A stretch of DNA of 64,000 bases from Halorussus salinisoli (GTDB lineage Archaea > Halobacteriota > Halobacteria > Halobacteriales > Haladaptataceae): positions 248,001 to 312,000 of the forward strand of contig SZNP01000004.1 in the NCBI GenBank assembly GCA_005239435.1, written 5' to 3'. A program made the position numbers and the translations under genes. Under the pieces are notes generated by a model, which saw only the letters and a program-made list of their open reading frames with translations, was not told the origin of the DNA and ran no database searches. Shown here one piece after another: positions 62,746 to 64,000 of the stretch (the stretch's first letter is position 1; every line of letters starts with the position of its first letter).

Positions 62746-63390
62746 TTACGTCACGTCGAGTGTTTCTTCGATAAGGTTATGTATCCCTCGTCGGAGTCGG
62801 TCAGAGAACGACTGATGGGAAATCCCGAGTTCCTCCGCTAGTTCACTAAGGTTTGTTTCCGGGGGTGTCTCATAGTAGCCACTCTTGTAGGCGAGAAATA
62901 CGGCTTCTCGCTGTTCCGGCGTGAGACCGTACGCTCCTTCAACGGTTCGCGCTCCGACCGAATGAATGTGTCCCAACGTGATATCAATGCCTTGATCGGC
63001 ACAGTATTGTTGGAACTCCGCGATTTGGTTGGTGTCCTCGGCTCGAAACACGAACTTCCATTCATCCTCGGTGCCGGTCGCGGAGAGTACCGTCAGTTTT
63101 GCGTCTATAATCCCGGTGAGGATACCTTCAACATCTGGGTTCCACTCGGCACGGAACAGACCCTGGTCGCCAAGATCGTCGACAAGCGTGTATGATTTGA
63201 GTGCCCCTTGTGCTTTGAGGGCCTTTTGAACGTGTTCAACGGGCTCCTCTCGCACCCAAAAATAGGGGAGAATGGCATTATTTGTCGGTACGACTTGTTC
63301 GATTTCGATAGCAATTTCGGGGAAGGACTCGAAGATGTATCCAAGTGGGAAGGCGTCAGCAGAAACAGTAAACGTGGCTATCGTGGACAT
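62746..63390 (-). CDS. Bacterio-opsin activator-type HTH regulator
   Basis: ATG 63390 (MSTIATFTVSADAFPLGYIF) is preferred because the upstream 24 codons look non-coding. The 214-residue protein has the two halves typical of the family: a Bat-type sensor domain (about 1-150; EIEQVVPTNNAILPYFWVRE, YTLVDDLGDQGLFRAEW) and a C-terminal HTH_10 (about 155-210; LTPEQREAVFLAYKSGYYET, NLSELAEELGISHQSFSDRL). Such proteins regulate bacteriorhodopsin and other genes in response to oxygen or light, but most members have unknown targets. It is next to a HalOD1 fragment on the same strand. Confidence 0.88.
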   Translation of the reverse strand: MSTIATFTVSADAFPLGYIFESFPEIAIEIEQVVPTNNAILPYFWVREEPVEHVQKALKAQGALKSYTLVDDLGDQGLFRAEWNPDVEGILTGIIDAKLTVLSATGTEDEWKFVFRAEDTNQIAEFQQYCADQGIDITLGHIHSVGARTVEGAYGLTPEQREAVFLAYKSGYYETPPETNLSELAEELGISHQSFSDRLRRGIHNLIEETLDVT

Positions 63391-63899
63391 AGATACAACA
63401 GGCACCCTCAGAGCATAACTGCATCGCCCGAACCGGGGACTGCCTCGCGACTGTTCCGACATGCGTTTTCACGTCATCCTCCTCATCCCGGCAGGCATGC
63501 TCATTCCCGAACGTGGCCTATAATCGTCGCGTTGAGATTCTTGATATCGGTGAGGATGTCTGCGCCAGAAGCCCACGTTGCGTGACAGAGCACGCTATCG
63601 TCAACCGACGTGAAACGCGTTAGATCGTCAGTGACATCCTCACCCGCCGTAAACGGCGGGGCTTCCTGCTTACAGAAAGATGAAGGCGTCTGGGTCATCG
63701 CTGCGAACCCAAAAAGTGGCAGTGCAGCGTCTTGAGTCGGGACGATGCGTTCGAGGCGTGTGTTCGGGAATTCGACAAGGGTTTCCCCACCTGGAAGCGC
63801 ATCAGTTGGTGGTGCAAACCAAGCGTGTAGAGTATGTCAATAATGCCGTAAGAAAGAAGTCGTAAGAGGTTGCGTTTCCTAACATGGGGAAATGCGGGG
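63391..63899. other. Decayed region with an orphan TnpB-element 3' end
   Basis: No intact gene was seen. GTGACATCCTCA at 63631-63642 followed by the hairpin CCCGCCGT-AA-ACGGCGGG (63643-63660) is the minus-strand version of the element end found at 61984-62012. A minus-strand frame from 63620 to 63501 ends LTDIKNLNATIIGHVRE and a plus-strand frame near 63720-63830 (SVLSRDDAFEACVREFDKGF) are unassigned gene pieces. Confidence 0.45.
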
Positions 63900-64000
63900 A
63901 TGAGGGCAACTGGTAAATTTCTCCTGACCACCAGTGCATTCTATATGGCTAGTTGGCCTGCTCTTGTTCTCCTCTACGGTTCACTCCAAGCCCTTCACGG
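63900..64000 (+). CDS. Start of a membrane protein (partial, runs off window end)
   Basis: ATG 63900 is preceded by a GCGGGG stretch. The frame is open to the end of the window: MRATGKFLLTTSAFYMASWP and then ALVLLYGSLQALHG, a basic start followed by two hydrophobic stretches. It looks like the N-terminus of a polytopic membrane protein. The rest is outside the window and no family can be given. Confidence 0.45.
   Translation, partial: MRATGKFLLTTSAFYMASWPALVLLYGSLQALH

Noticed and set aside
63680-63931. Short frames on both strands
   Set aside because: No start signals or domain patterns; near an element end.
1-64000. CRISPR array
   Set aside because: The repeat groups found have irregular spacing and lie around an orc gene or at element ends; no regular repeat-spacer array was seen.
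1-64000. tRNA and rRNA genes
   Set aside because: No cloverleaf with a TTCGA-type loop or rRNA-like stretch was recognised by eye; a covariance search would be needed to exclude short RNAs.

Overview
The window is haloarchaeal DNA (class Halobacteria). Its predicted proteins are acidic and Asp/Glu-rich, many secreted proteins start with twin-arginine (Tat) signals or haloarchaeal lipoboxes, and it carries families found mainly in these organisms (HalOD1, bacterio-opsin-activator HTH, DUF5789-like, tandem zinc-ribbon winged-helix regulators, Orc1/Cdc6). Gene density is uneven. Intact transport and secretion operons alternate with stretches of broken transposases, hairpin MITE-like repeats and gene fragments. 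An Orc1/Cdc6-type origin with its own binding-site repeats lies beside remnants of a toxin-antitoxin pair and a parA-like gene. This suggests a megaplasmid, a secondary replicon, or a chromosomal segment that absorbed a plasmid.

Layout. 1-5.5 kb: two tandem zinc-ribbon/winged-helix regulators, a frameshifted Tat protein, a membrane-anchored protein, a transposase remnant and a lipoprotein. 5.8-17 kb: a UDP-GlcNAc 2-epimerase, a secreted GH5-like glycosidase, a beta-helix protein, a Tat-exported metallophosphoesterase, an arylsulfotransferase-like propeller, an SDR and a cupredoxin fused to a COG4315-type domain. 17-23 kb: gene debris, a DUF5789-like protein, a lone E2-type acyltransferase, a truncated PIN toxin module, and the origin/orc1 gene flanked by eleven repeats. 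23-32 kb: a secreted PQQ-like propeller with a PKD-like end, an IS6 remnant, a CPBP/ABC/permease/CPBP group, a frameshifted IS4-type transposase and a lipoprotein. 32-43 kb: a third zinc-ribbon regulator, an Ldh-type dehydrogenase, two SDRs and a complete Dpp/Opp-type ABC importer whose binding protein has a circularly permuted domain order. 43-50 kb: a lipoprotein, HNH-nuclease debris, a membrane spermidine-synthase-like protein, a second transposase remnant and an LVIVD-repeat secreted protein. 50-57 kb: a seven-PAS histidine kinase with an N-terminal DNA-binding-like domain, followed by a complete tripartite tricarboxylate transporter. 57-64 kb: a Spy/CpxP-like protein with an internal duplication, a regulator divergent from an FAD oxidoreductase, TnpB debris, a zinc-ribbon protein, a HalOD1 fragment and a bacterio-opsin-activator-type regulator.

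How it works together. The intact genes suggest an uptake and surface-metabolism region: peptide-type ABC import with dehydrogenases, carboxylate import through TctCBA, extracellular hydrolases and redox proteins. The rest is a scrapyard of mobile elements. One hairpin repeat family, whose termini contain CTGAATACAGAG, matches the ends of two transposase remnants at 4.0-4.3 kb and 48.0-48.2 kb, so the repeats are probably non-autonomous derivatives of that element. Several orphan 3' ends of IS200/605-IS1341 (TnpB) elements are also present. No tRNA, rRNA or CRISPR array was seen.
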